A stretch of 64,000 nt of DNA from Chloroflexota bacterium (GTDB lineage: Bacteria > Chloroflexota > Anaerolineae > Promineifilales > Promineifilaceae): NCBI GenBank assembly GCA_014584575.1, contig JACTMP010000082.1, positions 1 to 64,000 on the forward strand, read 5' to 3'. Below, one piece after another: positions 47,604 to 55,759 of this stretch. The position numbers and the translations under genes are program-made. The notes beneath the pieces are model-generated. The model saw only the letters and a program-made list of their open reading frames with translations. It made no database searches and was not told where the DNA came from. How positions within the stretch are numbered: the first letter of the stretch is position 1; each line of letters starts with the position of its first letter.

Positions 47604-49664
47604 TCAATCCCCGGCGGGGGCGGGCAGGGGGCTGCCCTGGAGTTCGGCCAGCCAATGTTTAAACTGGCGGTAAACGGAGGCCGCACCGACCAGTTCTGGT
47701 TCGGTGATGGGCAGTGTTTTGGGGTGGAGGATAAACGGCCGTGTCTGATACCCCCCCATGCCGCCATGACAACCAATCAACTCTTCAAAGGCGGCCACTT
47801 CATTCGTTTCCACATTGTAAAAGCTGTTGATATACAAATCGGGCGCATCCGGGAACTGGTTGTACCGTTTCAAATGGCGGGCGGCGTTGGGGCCAAAACC
47901 GGTCAGGGGATTGTCGCCTTCGACGCGATCATCGTTGAGGTAGTAACGGCCGTTTTTGCCAATAACCACCCCTTCATGTTCGGTAGACTTCACCATCACC
48001 CAACCAATCCCTTCATGTTTAACCAGGTTTTCTAACATGTCGGGGAAAATCTGGTCAATTTCTTCCAGGGTAACGCGGGTATCCCGTTTTGTGCCATAAA
48101 CCAGGCCCAAATTCCCGGATGCCAGCACAATGATGTTGGCCCCTGGGTCCAGTTCGTCGGAAAGCTCCTCTTCACCGACCTGCACTTCGCCATCTTGCAC
48201 ATTTTTACCGGCGGCGCGTTTGATCCACTTGCCTGATTTTTTGTCATTTTTCAATACATCGTTCACCACCACATTCACATGACCCCAGGATTCATTGGTC
48301 TCCATGATGCCCTGCACCAGGAACTGTTTAGCATGTTGCTGCACCAATTGCTGTAAATCCAGCCCATACCGTTGTTTGAAGGTCGGCCCGCCGCTCTGCC
48401 CATGATCGGAGAGTACAACCAGGTGATACGGCCGTGGCGCATCCGCCGCCACACTTTCCAGCCGGATAAACTGCTCATCCAGCTTGCGCAAAATATCCAG
48501 CGCGTCCAGGGATTCCACGCCCGAATGGTGGGCCACTTCGTCATAGCCCACAAAGGTGGCATAAGCCGACTTCACGCCGCCAAACATATCGCCAATGAGC
48601 GTGTACACATTTAACTCGCGCATGATGACGGTGGTGAACACGCGCAGCAAGGGGTATTTGCCGCCGCGATGGTGTTTGTCCATGATGGGCACGACGTTAT
48701 TTTTGCGCGCCTGGCGGAACTGCCACTTTTCCAACACAAGGTCCCATACTAGCAGCAACATGGTGCGCGTGATGTTGTAGGGGTTGGCAAAATAAGCGTA
48801 ATAATCGGTCATGTGCAGCCGGGAGAAATCCTTCATGGTGCTGGCCGTCACACTGACAATGGGGGCATCGCCGGAGACCAGATTGCCCCGGCTGGCGCCA
48901 TGTGCCACCAACAGCCCGTTGCCATCAGAATGTTCTTTTTCCAGCCGGGCCACTTCGTCCGGGTTGCTGGAGGCGATGATCTGTTTGCGTTTGCGGTCAT
49001 ACCAACGGAAGGCGGGGATGTCTTTGTTGGAGCCGTGCAGAATACCCAACTGGCTGGCCGAGGTTTGTGAGGACATATCCGTTTCCCATTCCACCAGTTC
49101 ATACTCGCCGGATTCCAACCAGCGCTTCATGGTGGGGGCATAACCGGCTGCCATTGCTTTTTCCAATATCGGTTTGGCCAGGCCGTCAATTTCCAGGAAG
49201 ATGATGCCGGGTATGTGGGTTTCTTCCGGTTTGCCAATTTGTTTGGCGCGCCGTTTAACCACGTTGCGGTAATAGGAATTGTCGTCGTCAATGGTGAGCA
49301 GCGAACTGGCAATGGCGTTCACGGCCGTCAGCCCCAATGCTATCCAGATGGCCGTGCCCACACTGGCGACCTCAAAGCTGGCCGAAAGCTCGCCCACCAG
49401 ATAAATGATGACGCCGTTAAGAATGAGGGCGGCGATGCCCAGCGTCAGCACGGCAAAGGGCAAAATGATGTAGCTGAGGATGGGCCACAGCAGGGCGTTG
49501 AGCAGGCCAATGAGCGCCGCCGCAATCACGGCCGCGCCAAAACCATTGAGTTGAAATCCATCCAATATAAGGGACATCAAAAATAACGCCAGGGACTCGA
49601 TGGCCCAGATGACTAAAATACGCCACACGGGCTTTCTGCTTTTTGGGCGGGGTTTGGTTTTCAT
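47604..49664 (-). CDS. Phage-holin-like (DUF360/YvlD) membrane domain fused to a phosphodiesterase
   Basis: 686 residues. Residues 1-130 hold four helices of the phage_holin_4_2/YvlD family (LIGLLNALLWPILSYIILPF). From about 150 the protein is an alkaline phosphatase-superfamily type I phosphodiesterase: metal-site Asp and Ser/Thr (FLEIDGLAKP; TSASQLGILHG), GYDEVAHHSG and VVLSDHGQSGGP. It likely faces the outside and cleaves phosphodiesters of lipids or nucleotides. The fusion is not a prophage sign; no phage genes surround it. Confidence 0.87.
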   Translation of the reverse strand: MKTKPRPKSRKPVWRILVIWAIESLALFLMSLILDGFQLNGFGAAVIAAALIGLLNALLWPILSYIILPFAVLTLGIAALILNGVIIYLVGELSASFEVASVGTAIWIALGLTAVNAIASSLLTIDDDNSYYRNVVKRRAKQIGKPEETHIPGIIFLEIDGLAKPILEKAMAAGYAPTMKRWLESGEYELVEWETDMSSQTSASQLGILHGSNKDIPAFRWYDRKRKQIIASSNPDEVARLEKEHSDGNGLLVAHGASRGNLVSGDAPIVSVTASTMKDFSRLHMTDYYAYFANPYNITRTMLLLVWDLVLEKWQFRQARKNNVVPIMDKHHRGGKYPLLRVFTTVIMRELNVYTLIGDMFGGVKSAYATFVGYDEVAHHSGVESLDALDILRKLDEQFIRLESVAADAPRPYHLVVLSDHGQSGGPTFKQRYGLDLQQLVQQHAKQFLVQGIMETNESWGHVNVVVNDVLKNDKKSGKWIKRAAGKNVQDGEVQVGEEELSDELDPGANIIVLASGNLGLVYGTKRDTRVTLEEIDQIFPDMLENLVKHEGIGWVMVKSTEHEGVVIGKNGRYYLNDDRVEGDNPLTGFGPNAARHLKRYNQFPDAPDLYINSFYNVETNEVAAFEELIGCHGGMGGYQTRPFILHPKTLPITEPELVGAASVYRQFKHWLAELQGSPLPAPAGD

Positions 49665-49678
49665 TTTCTCCTCTTTTC

Positions 49679-49722
49679 AGAGGTAATTGGGTAATTGCGT
49701 AATTACCCAATTACCCAATTAC
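49679..49722. repeat. GGTAATTGGGTAATTG-type word hairpin
   Basis: GGTAATTGGGTAATTGCG pairs with GTAATTACCCAATTACCC. Located between the DUF2252 gene and the fusion phosphodiesterase. The same words recur at 57909-57964. Confidence 0.8.
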
Positions 49723-49723
49723 A

Positions 49724-51163
49724 TTACTCGACCGTTTGCGCCTGAACACGGCCGTCACGCACGGCCGCTACCAGCGCCGCATAATCCCGTTCATTCTGGT
49801 CCGCATACGCCACCGCAAAATCGGCCAGCGCGTTGGCGAAGGCGCCGCTCTTGCCCATGTAGGCAGAGAGAACAACCGCATCGCCGGAGCGGGCATGGGC
49901 GCGCGCCAATGCCCAGCCACACAATTGGGCATAGTTGTGCAGATTAAACGGCTTCATAATCTCCACTACCGGCTTGATTTTCGCGTCGCGCAGTTGGCGC
50001 AGATAAAAGGGCACTGTGCGGATTCTTTGGCCGGTTGTCCAACCCAGGAACATATCACTGGCCGCCTGCATCAGCCGCTGACCGACGACCACGCGCTGCC
50101 CGGCGTGGGCATACGGACTGGCTCCGGCATACGGTTCCAAAACAGATTGCCGCGCCTCCTTGAACTGCAAAAAGAGGGGATCATCGCCCGACATCAGCAG
50201 CACAATACCGCAGAACGTGCCCACGCTGCCCACACCCACCGCCTTAAACGCCGCATCCGCGATCTGATACCGATCCAGCAGCAGGCGTAGTTCAGGTGAT
50301 ACCGAGGCTTTGTACAAATCAAAAGAGCGTTCCAGTCCGGCCCGAAATTCTTCATCGCGCATGTCGCCATAGTGATAGATGAGCGGTGGCTGGTCAATAA
50401 TACGCGCCGGATAGCCCCCTTCATGCGCCAGTCTGGCAAATTCCTTTTCATGGGCGCTTTGCTCCATGGCCGTCGCCAGCTTTTTACGATAAAAGCGCAC
50501 GTTTTCTTTGTCCGGCGCATTATCCAGTACCTTGTTAAAATCAATCGCTTCGTACCACGCTTCTAACGCGGGCAGTTCGCCAAGCTCCGCCATATGCGTC
50601 CGGTAACTTTCGGCGGCCAGCCAGGATGCTTGCCGGCAATCGCTGGCCTTAAAGCCGTTGGCGCGCCCGGCAATGACAAAGCTGGCTGTCAGCCGCTTCA
50701 CATCCCATTCCCAAGGGGCTACCGAAGTTTCGTCAAAGTCGTTGATGTCGAAGATGACGTTGCGTTCCGGGGTGGCAAAGCCGCCAAAGTTGAGCAGATG
50801 GCAGTCGCCACACGCCTGCACGTTCAGGCCACTATTAGGCGTGTAGGCCAGATCATAGGCCATAATAGCCGCCGCGCCCCGGTAAAAGGCGAACGGGCTG
50901 GCCAGCATACGGCCGTACCTGATCGGCACCAACTCCTTCACCCGCCCCTCGCTGTTGGCAATGAGCAGCTCTATGGGGTCGGCCCGATCTGACGGTGGTT
51001 TCCAGGTGGCGTGCGCCTCGCGTGGCGTCTGCTGCCGCGCCTGTTTGCCCAACGCCCGGCGCTCGGACAGGCTGAGGGTATGCGTCTGGGGAATGGTAAC
51101 ACCTGGGGTAGCTTTAGACTGTCTGGGGGTTGCTGGTTGTTGTTTACTGGCCTTTTTACTCAT
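49724..51163 (-). CDS. DUF2252 family protein
   Basis: 479 residues. RYGRMLASPFAFYRGAA, ACGDCHLLNFGGFATPER and FDINDFDETSVAPWEWDVKR are the standard DUF2252 blocks, which look like a degenerate kinase fold (HLLNFG resembling a catalytic loop, DINDFDE a metal loop). YVGRKD-like tail replaced by RVVVGQRLMQAASDMFLGW. Function unknown; suggested to be a phosphotransferase. Start 51163 follows AAGGAAGG. The N-terminal 60 residues are polar and variable. Confidence 0.88.
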   Translation of the reverse strand: MSKKASKQQPATPRQSKATPGVTIPQTHTLSLSERRALGKQARQQTPREAHATWKPPSDRADPIELLIANSEGRVKELVPIRYGRMLASPFAFYRGAAAIMAYDLAYTPNSGLNVQACGDCHLLNFGGFATPERNVIFDINDFDETSVAPWEWDVKRLTASFVIAGRANGFKASDCRQASWLAAESYRTHMAELGELPALEAWYEAIDFNKVLDNAPDKENVRFYRKKLATAMEQSAHEKEFARLAHEGGYPARIIDQPPLIYHYGDMRDEEFRAGLERSFDLYKASVSPELRLLLDRYQIADAAFKAVGVGSVGTFCGIVLLMSGDDPLFLQFKEARQSVLEPYAGASPYAHAGQRVVVGQRLMQAASDMFLGWTTGQRIRTVPFYLRQLRDAKIKPVVEIMKPFNLHNYAQLCGWALARAHARSGDAVVLSAYMGKSGAFANALADFAVAYADQNERDYAALVAAVRDGRVQAQTVE

Positions 51164-51274
51164 TTTTGCCTTCCTTGTCAGGCGATTGTGCCAATGCACG
51201 TCTAGCTTTCCAATACATTTTGTCAATATATCGGATTATAACTATCTGTTTGATTCCGCCAATAAACAAGAAGC

Positions 51275-51305
51275 CAAGCCTCTGAACGTTTCCGCCAGAG
51301 GCTTG
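51275..51305 (-). terminator. Hairpin terminator after the 5'-nucleotidase gene
   Basis: CAAGCCTCTG and CAGAGGCTTG pair perfectly around an 11-nt loop. On the minus strand it is followed by TTCTTGTTTATT. It lies 63 bp after the nucleotidase stop. Confidence 0.7.
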
Positions 51306-51367
51306 ACTCCTCGCATACAGGGTTCGTTAACTTCCCCGCATACTCTACCGACCAGGCGTTTTATTTT

Positions 51368-53179
51368 TTACGGCAGTGTTGTGATGCGGCCTTCACCACC
51401 TTCGGGATAGTCAACGGCCGTGATCAGACCACCAAGCCCCGTCTCAATATAGTTTCGCAACGCTTGTTGGTAGGTTACGCCTAACGTGGTAAACGGCGCA
51501 CCCCGGTATGGGTATTGGTCGCCGCCACGAGCCAGAAAATCAATGGTAGCGACGTTGATAGCCGGTGCGCCGGGCACAACTGTGCCATTCTGCACAATGT
51601 AAGTGCCATTATCCAACCTGACTTCCCAAACACGGCTGCCCGGCGTGAGTACGTTGCCGTTGTTATCCACTACCTGCGCGGTGCCGGCCGGGTCAATAAC
51701 GTAGGAAAAGCCGGAGATTTGGGCGAAACGGCCGTTGGGATTGGGATAGAATGAAGCCGCATTCTCCAACAATTCCTTAAACTGTGCCGGAGGAACATCT
51801 TCAACGATGGACACAAAATTGGCAAAAGCGGCAATCTCAAAAGTATTCAGTTCGCTGATCGGACCGGCCGGAATCAGGCTGTTGTTACGAATGCCACCCC
51901 CATTTTGCAAGGCAACGTCCGGCGGGTTAACACCAAAACTGGCTGCCAGTTGGCTGGCCTGCCAGAACATGGAGTCAGCCATCAAGTTGCCGAGATTGGT
52001 TTCCGTTCGCCTGATGCCTGGGGTGGGGGTTCCTGGCGGCGCCGGGTTGGTGCCCTGCCGTCCTTCCAGAGCTACTTCAGATGATGCGAGGATATTGGCG
52101 GCCAGGTCAGCCACATACGTCTGTACCGGCTCAACGACCAGCGCCTGTATTTCAGGGTCAGGCTCAACCGCGTCGGGATAAGCGCCGCCGGCCACACGCA
52201 CCGGGCCACTAATGGGGTTGACGCCAACCACTCTGCCACGTATGTCAAATTCAACCACCAGCCGGCCAACGTACTTGTAATCCCCGGCGGTGGTCACGAC
52301 CGGAATCTGCGCACCGTCGCCACCTGTCACCATGACCGGATATGGCAGGGAAATCGAATCGCCAGGTACGAGCAAATCACCCGGATTTGCCAGCACCTCA
52401 TCGCCGCCGCCAGCGATCATGATGTCAACACCCCGGAGCAGCGGGGCCAGGGCCAGGTCTTGCTGCACACTTTGCAGGTGGCTGATCACGATAATGATAC
52501 TGACCTTACTGTTGGTTAGCCGATCAATTTCAGCCTGAATGGCGCCTGCCACGTCGGGATCAACAACCACGTTGCGGGGGCTGGAGATAGCCGGTAGCAG
52601 CGGTGTTGTCGCCCCCACAATGCCTATCCGTACCCTTCTTTCGGTTACAATCTGGCTTTTAACGATGATGTTTTGGTCGGCCAGGTATTGCAGATTGGGT
52701 TCATTACTAACATCCAGATTAGCGCTCACAAAGGGGAGACGGCCGTCAAAACCGGTGATGAAGTCGGCCAATACGTCAGGGCCAAAGTCAAACTCGTGGT
52801 TGCCAATAGCCACAGCATCATAGCCGATCTTGTCCATGGCCACGGTGTCATAAAAAGGCACACCGTTTTCCAGGCTGGCGCTGAACTGCGGCCCGGCCAG
52901 GAAATTATCACCGGAAGAGAGCAAGATAACACCTCGTTTTGGCCCGCCTTGCAGTGCTTCGGCGCGTAAGTCGTCTACCACTGTCGCAAAGCGCGCCACA
53001 CCGCCAAAGTCGGCCAGAACGCCAGAGCCTGCATTGATCAGTCTGGATTCACCATCGTTATTGTGCAACACCGTTAAAGTAAAGACTGGCTGATTGGCCG
53101 CGACGCCCGCGGCGCTTGCCCCCAAAAACAGCAGGGCCAGGACAAGCATGGCAATTGTGTTTCGTAATTTCACACTCAT
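51368..53179 (-). CDS. Secreted 5'-nucleotidase / metallophosphatase (UshA-like)
   Basis: 603 residues with a signal peptide (hydrophobic 9-24, AGVAANQP). Metallophosphoesterase domain: LHNNDGES, SSGDNFLAGP, GNHEFDFG, ISHLQ. The last metal motif, GGHSH in UshA, reads AGGGDEVLA, so one His ligand pair is replaced. C-terminal nucleotidase domain: ETNLGNLMADSM, NGGGIRNN and a substrate-binding GGDQYPY.G. It should hydrolyse nucleotides or similar phosphoesters outside the membrane. AGGAG precedes the start. The GGGDE variant may define a subfamily. Confidence 0.92.
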   Translation of the reverse strand: MSVKLRNTIAMLVLALLFLGASAAGVAANQPVFTLTVLHNNDGESRLINAGSGVLADFGGVARFATVVDDLRAEALQGGPKRGVILLSSGDNFLAGPQFSASLENGVPFYDTVAMDKIGYDAVAIGNHEFDFGPDVLADFITGFDGRLPFVSANLDVSNEPNLQYLADQNIIVKSQIVTERRVRIGIVGATTPLLPAISSPRNVVVDPDVAGAIQAEIDRLTNSKVSIIIVISHLQSVQQDLALAPLLRGVDIMIAGGGDEVLANPGDLLVPGDSISLPYPVMVTGGDGAQIPVVTTAGDYKYVGRLVVEFDIRGRVVGVNPISGPVRVAGGAYPDAVEPDPEIQALVVEPVQTYVADLAANILASSEVALEGRQGTNPAPPGTPTPGIRRTETNLGNLMADSMFWQASQLAASFGVNPPDVALQNGGGIRNNSLIPAGPISELNTFEIAAFANFVSIVEDVPPAQFKELLENAASFYPNPNGRFAQISGFSYVIDPAGTAQVVDNNGNVLTPGSRVWEVRLDNGTYIVQNGTVVPGAPAINVATIDFLARGGDQYPYRGAPFTTLGVTYQQALRNYIETGLGGLITAVDYPEGGEGRITTLP

Positions 53180-53491
53180 TGTTTTCTCCTAATTTTATGA
53201 AAACCACGCAAGAGTTGGCCTTTTTGTTATAGGCCATATAAACAAAGGACATTCACAACTGGACTAATCGGAAAAATAGTTGAAGGAATTCAATCGCAGG
53301 GGCAACACCTCCTTTTAAGTGCCATATGAGTGGTGTTTTGCCGACTCTACTGTTATGTTACCAATCATAATGACATCAGACAATGGCGGTTTTTGTAATG
53401 GGATTTCATCTTCTTTTTCTGGAGTCTGGCGGGTTTTATCTACTTCTCTAGGATGTGGGGCGATTTTTAAAATCGCCCTACTCTGGAAAAT
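53180..53491. other. 312-bp gap upstream of the 5'-nucleotidase
   Basis: No gene or RNA is recognised. It is AT-richer than average and holds one small hairpin at about 53458-53479 (GGGCGATTTT/AAAATCGCCC) close to the RING-membrane gene end, which may terminate the ubiquitin-like operon. Confidence 0.5.
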
Positions 53492-53947
53492 TCAAAAAAT
53501 GATGATGGTCGAGAAGGGGGCGCGGTAGGGCAGGTTCCAGAAGTGCAGCATCAGGTAATCGGCAATGGCCCACAGCCCAAAACAGCCGACGGAACAAAGG
53601 ATAATGGCGATGGCAATGGCCAGAATGAGGCAGCTGTTGGCGATGGTATAGTGGGCAGGCGGACCGGTGATGGGGTGAGCAGGTGAGGGGGTGGGCGATG
53701 AAGACATCGCGGGGTGAGCGGGTGATGGCGGCGATTCGGGTGAAGATGGTAATGTGATTTCGCCATGACCCCGGCAGCCGTAGGCGGCGCATTTGTTGCC
53801 GTTGGCGATCCAGCAGCGGTCGTGATGGCGGCTGCCGTCTTCCGGGCAGATGATCACCACGTCGCCCGGCGTCAGCGGGTCTTTGCACAGCGCACACTCT
53901 TCGCCCAGAAAGGGGGATAGTTTGTCTACGGTTGCGGGGGGAAGCAT
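53492..53947 (-). CDS. Membrane-anchored RING-like zinc protein (candidate E3)
   Basis: 151 residues. The N-terminus has a treble-clef ligand series: Cys18, Cys21 (EECALCKDPL), Cys34 (ICPEDG), His41/His42, Cys45 (RHHDRCW), Cys53 and Cys58 (KCAAYGC), matching the prokaryotic RING pattern with CW after the His. A Pro/Ser-rich linker (about 75-100), encoded by a word repeat, joins it to a transmembrane helix near residues 103-130. As the last gene of the E1-Ubl-E2-JAMM cluster it is a candidate membrane-bound E3 ligase or adaptor. Ligase activity is inferred. Confidence 0.75.
   Translation of the reverse strand: MLPPATVDKLSPFLGEECALCKDPLTPGDVVIICPEDGSRHHDRCWIANGNKCAAYGCRGHGEITLPSSPESPPSPAHPAMSSSPTPSPAHPITGPPAHYTIANSCLILAIAIAIILCSVGCFGLWAIADYLMLHFWNLPYRAPFSTIIIF
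53655..53715. repeat. GGTGAGCAGGTGAGGGGG word repeat inside a coding linker
   Basis: Degenerate units of GGTGAGCGGGTGA encode the Pro/Ser/His-rich linker of the RING-membrane protein. A second block of the same words lies just upstream of the gene (53948-53985). Confidence 0.65.
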
Positions 53948-54030
53948 GATGGGGTGATGAGGTGAGCAGGTGAAGGGGTGAGCGATGAAGACAACGCGGT
54001 GATTACCTGCTACCTGCTACTTGCCACGTG

Positions 54031-54462
54031 CTACCCGATCTTGATCTGGTCAAGGAGCCATTGCCAGAGGCGCTGGAGCAGGCTGGGGCGGCGGAGTTGT
54101 TCCACCTGGCGGCGTTGTTGTTCTTTGAGTTGTTTGGTGGTGGGGGAGATGGGCTGACGGCCGTTCATCGGCGGCTTGGGTATGTCTTTATAGTCCACCT
54201 TCAACACCGGGCGCACCTGCGTGCCATAGACGCGATATTCCGTATGGGCGCAGCCCAAAACCGCACACTTGCCGCCGCCCTGCTCCCAACAAACTTTATG
54301 ATACAGCGTGCCACACTGGCGGCAGACAACCGGCTGCAACGCCCGGTCAGCCATATTGTTTTCAACAGGATTGGCGCAAATGGGACAATGCAAACTTAGC
54401 TGGTTTGCTTCGTTGATGTCATTATCCGTAATGGTGATGGGTGGTAATTCTTGTTCGGCCAT
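54031..54462 (-). CDS. RING-like zinc protein (candidate E3)
   Basis: 143 residues with all eight zinc ligands: Cys26, Cys29 (HCPICAN), Cys47, Cys50 (VCRQCG), His55, Cys58 (YHKVCW), Cys66 and Cys71 (GKCAVLGC). The spacing C-x2-C-x17-C-x2-C-x4-H-x2-C-x7-C-x4-C fits the prokaryotic RING group and resembles the protein of the next gene. The C-terminal part is basic and Gln-rich (KQLKEQQRRQVEQLRR) with an amphipathic helix. Start 54462 is preferred; 54501 would add residues from a repeat. Probably an E3 or substrate adaptor. Confidence 0.77.
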   Translation of the reverse strand: MAEQELPPITITDNDINEANQLSLHCPICANPVENNMADRALQPVVCRQCGTLYHKVCWEQGGGKCAVLGCAHTEYRVYGTQVRPVLKVDYKDIPKPPMNGRQPISPTTKQLKEQQRRQVEQLRRPSLLQRLWQWLLDQIKIG

Positions 54463-54469
54463 TGGAAGA

Positions 54470-54568
54470 ATGAGATTAAGAGATTCAGAGATTGGCTGCA
54501 TTATACAACATTCTGCAATCTCTCAATCTCTCAATCTCGCGGTGTCCGCACCGCCAATCTCCAATCTC
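54470..54568. repeat. GAGATTGG-type word hairpin in the ubiquitin-like cluster
   Basis: GAGATTAAGAGATTCAGAGATTGG is mirrored by CAATCTCTCAATCTCTCAATCTC and CCAATCTCCAATCTC, with a small internal GCGGTGTCCGCACCGC hairpin. It separates the RING gene from the second JAMM gene. Confidence 0.75.
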
Positions 54569-54572
54569 TCAT

Positions 54573-55679
54573 TTACCACGATCCCGCTGCCCAGGGCGGC
54601 CAGGGGAAATCTACCGGCTTCACTTCCGTGAGATGGCGATTCCAGCAGAAGAAGCCGCTGCTGTGGGCGCGCGGGTCCAGCACAAACGCGACGTGCCAGA
54701 TTTGGGTAAAGAAGTTCTGGTGAATGAATAAATCCATGCCGGAGAGGAAGATGCCAAAACCGGGATGGGTGTGGTACCAGCCCACCATCACGGCCGTGTC
54801 GTCTGGATACCGCTCGCGTAGCACATCATTCATATAGCGCCAGCTTTCCGGCGTGTAGGTGACGCTGGCCCCGTGCATGACGGTGTATTTGGCGATAATG
54901 GTGTCGTGAATATGGACGATGTAACGGCCGTCCGGCTGTTTTTCCGGGCGGGGGCCAACCAATACCCCGGCCACTTCCCGGTTCAGGCTGCTCAGAGCGT
55001 GTGCCTGGGAAGCGCGCAGCGCCGGTTCTTCGATGAAAATGTCCACTGCCGCCCAGGTGGGGTCGCCAATGGGGCGGCGTTTCCCGGCAATGCGCACGCG
55101 GGCGCGGCTGGGGGCGATGGCCGGGGTTTCGGACACGGCCGTTGGCTCTTCCACCTCAGCCTCTTCATGCACCGGTTCCGTTTCGGCGACAATGATGCGT
55201 GGTTCGGCGGCCTCTTCCACGACGGGCGTCGGTTCCGGTTCAGGCGACGTGGTGGGTTCGGGCACGGCCGTTTTGTCAACTTCCGGCTCTTCTGTTTCAT
55301 CTTCTTGCGCCGCAGCAACCGGTGCTTCGGTTTCGGCAGCCGCCTGTGGAAATGAGACCACCACCGATTTCAACCAGTCATCGTCGGGCGCAATCGGGTC
55401 GCCGTCGGCATCCTGAATTACAATATCAAGCTGCACGTTTTCATCGCTGGCAATCTCTACCAGTTTAATTTCCTGGTAGGTTTCCCATACCTCTGCTTCT
55501 AACTGGCTGGCGAATGCCTGCAAGTCGGCCAGGGTGCAATCTTCCAGGGGTTTGGCACGGCCGTCGGCGGGAATCATATCCTGCGGCAGCAGCGTCACAT
55601 TGGCGCTGAACTGTTCGCCCAAACCGGGCAGCGTCAGGTTGATAATGGCGACAAAAGGGGGAGTGGTTTCGTCGTTCAC
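54573..55679 (-). CDS. JAMM (Mov34/MPN) peptidase, soluble (candidate deubiquitinase-like)
   Basis: 368 residues from a GTG start. N-terminal ~105 residues form a separate alpha-beta domain of unknown type; residues about 110-190 are an acidic Pro/Glu/Thr/Val linker; the C-terminus is a JAB/MPN domain with a Glu in REVAGVLVG and the motif WYHTHPGFGIFLSGMD (His303, His305, Ser313, Asp316). These are the zinc ligands and catalytic residues of JAMM isopeptidases. In this cluster it most likely removes or processes the ubiquitin-like protein. An adjacent paralog carries a membrane helix. Confidence 0.88.
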   Translation of the reverse strand: MNDETTPPFVAIINLTLPGLGEQFSANVTLLPQDMIPADGRAKPLEDCTLADLQAFASQLEAEVWETYQEIKLVEIASDENVQLDIVIQDADGDPIAPDDDWLKSVVVSFPQAAAETEAPVAAAQEDETEEPEVDKTAVPEPTTSPEPEPTPVVEEAAEPRIIVAETEPVHEEAEVEEPTAVSETPAIAPSRARVRIAGKRRPIGDPTWAAVDIFIEEPALRASQAHALSSLNREVAGVLVGPRPEKQPDGRYIVHIHDTIIAKYTVMHGASVTYTPESWRYMNDVLRERYPDDTAVMVGWYHTHPGFGIFLSGMDLFIHQNFFTQIWHVAFVLDPRAHSSGFFCWNRHLTEVKPVDFPWPPWAAGSW

Positions 55680-55683
55680 GGCA

Positions 55684-55751
55684 TACCTTGAGAGATTGGA
55701 GATTGGGGATTAGAGATTGGGCAATCTCCAATCTCTAATCTCCAATCTCTG
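55684..55751. repeat. GAGATTGG-type word hairpin in the ubiquitin-like cluster
   Basis: GAGATTGGAGATTGGGGATTAGAG pairs with CTCCAATCTCTAATCTCCAATCTC. It lies between the two JAMM genes, directly before the ribosome site of the downstream one. Confidence 0.8.
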
Positions 55752-55759
55752 ACAGATTG

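Noticed and set aside
47604..49664. Prophage because of the holin-like domain
   Set aside because: The domain is the chromosomal YvlD/DUF360 type fused to a phosphodiesterase, and no phage structural, integrase or lysis gene lies nearby.
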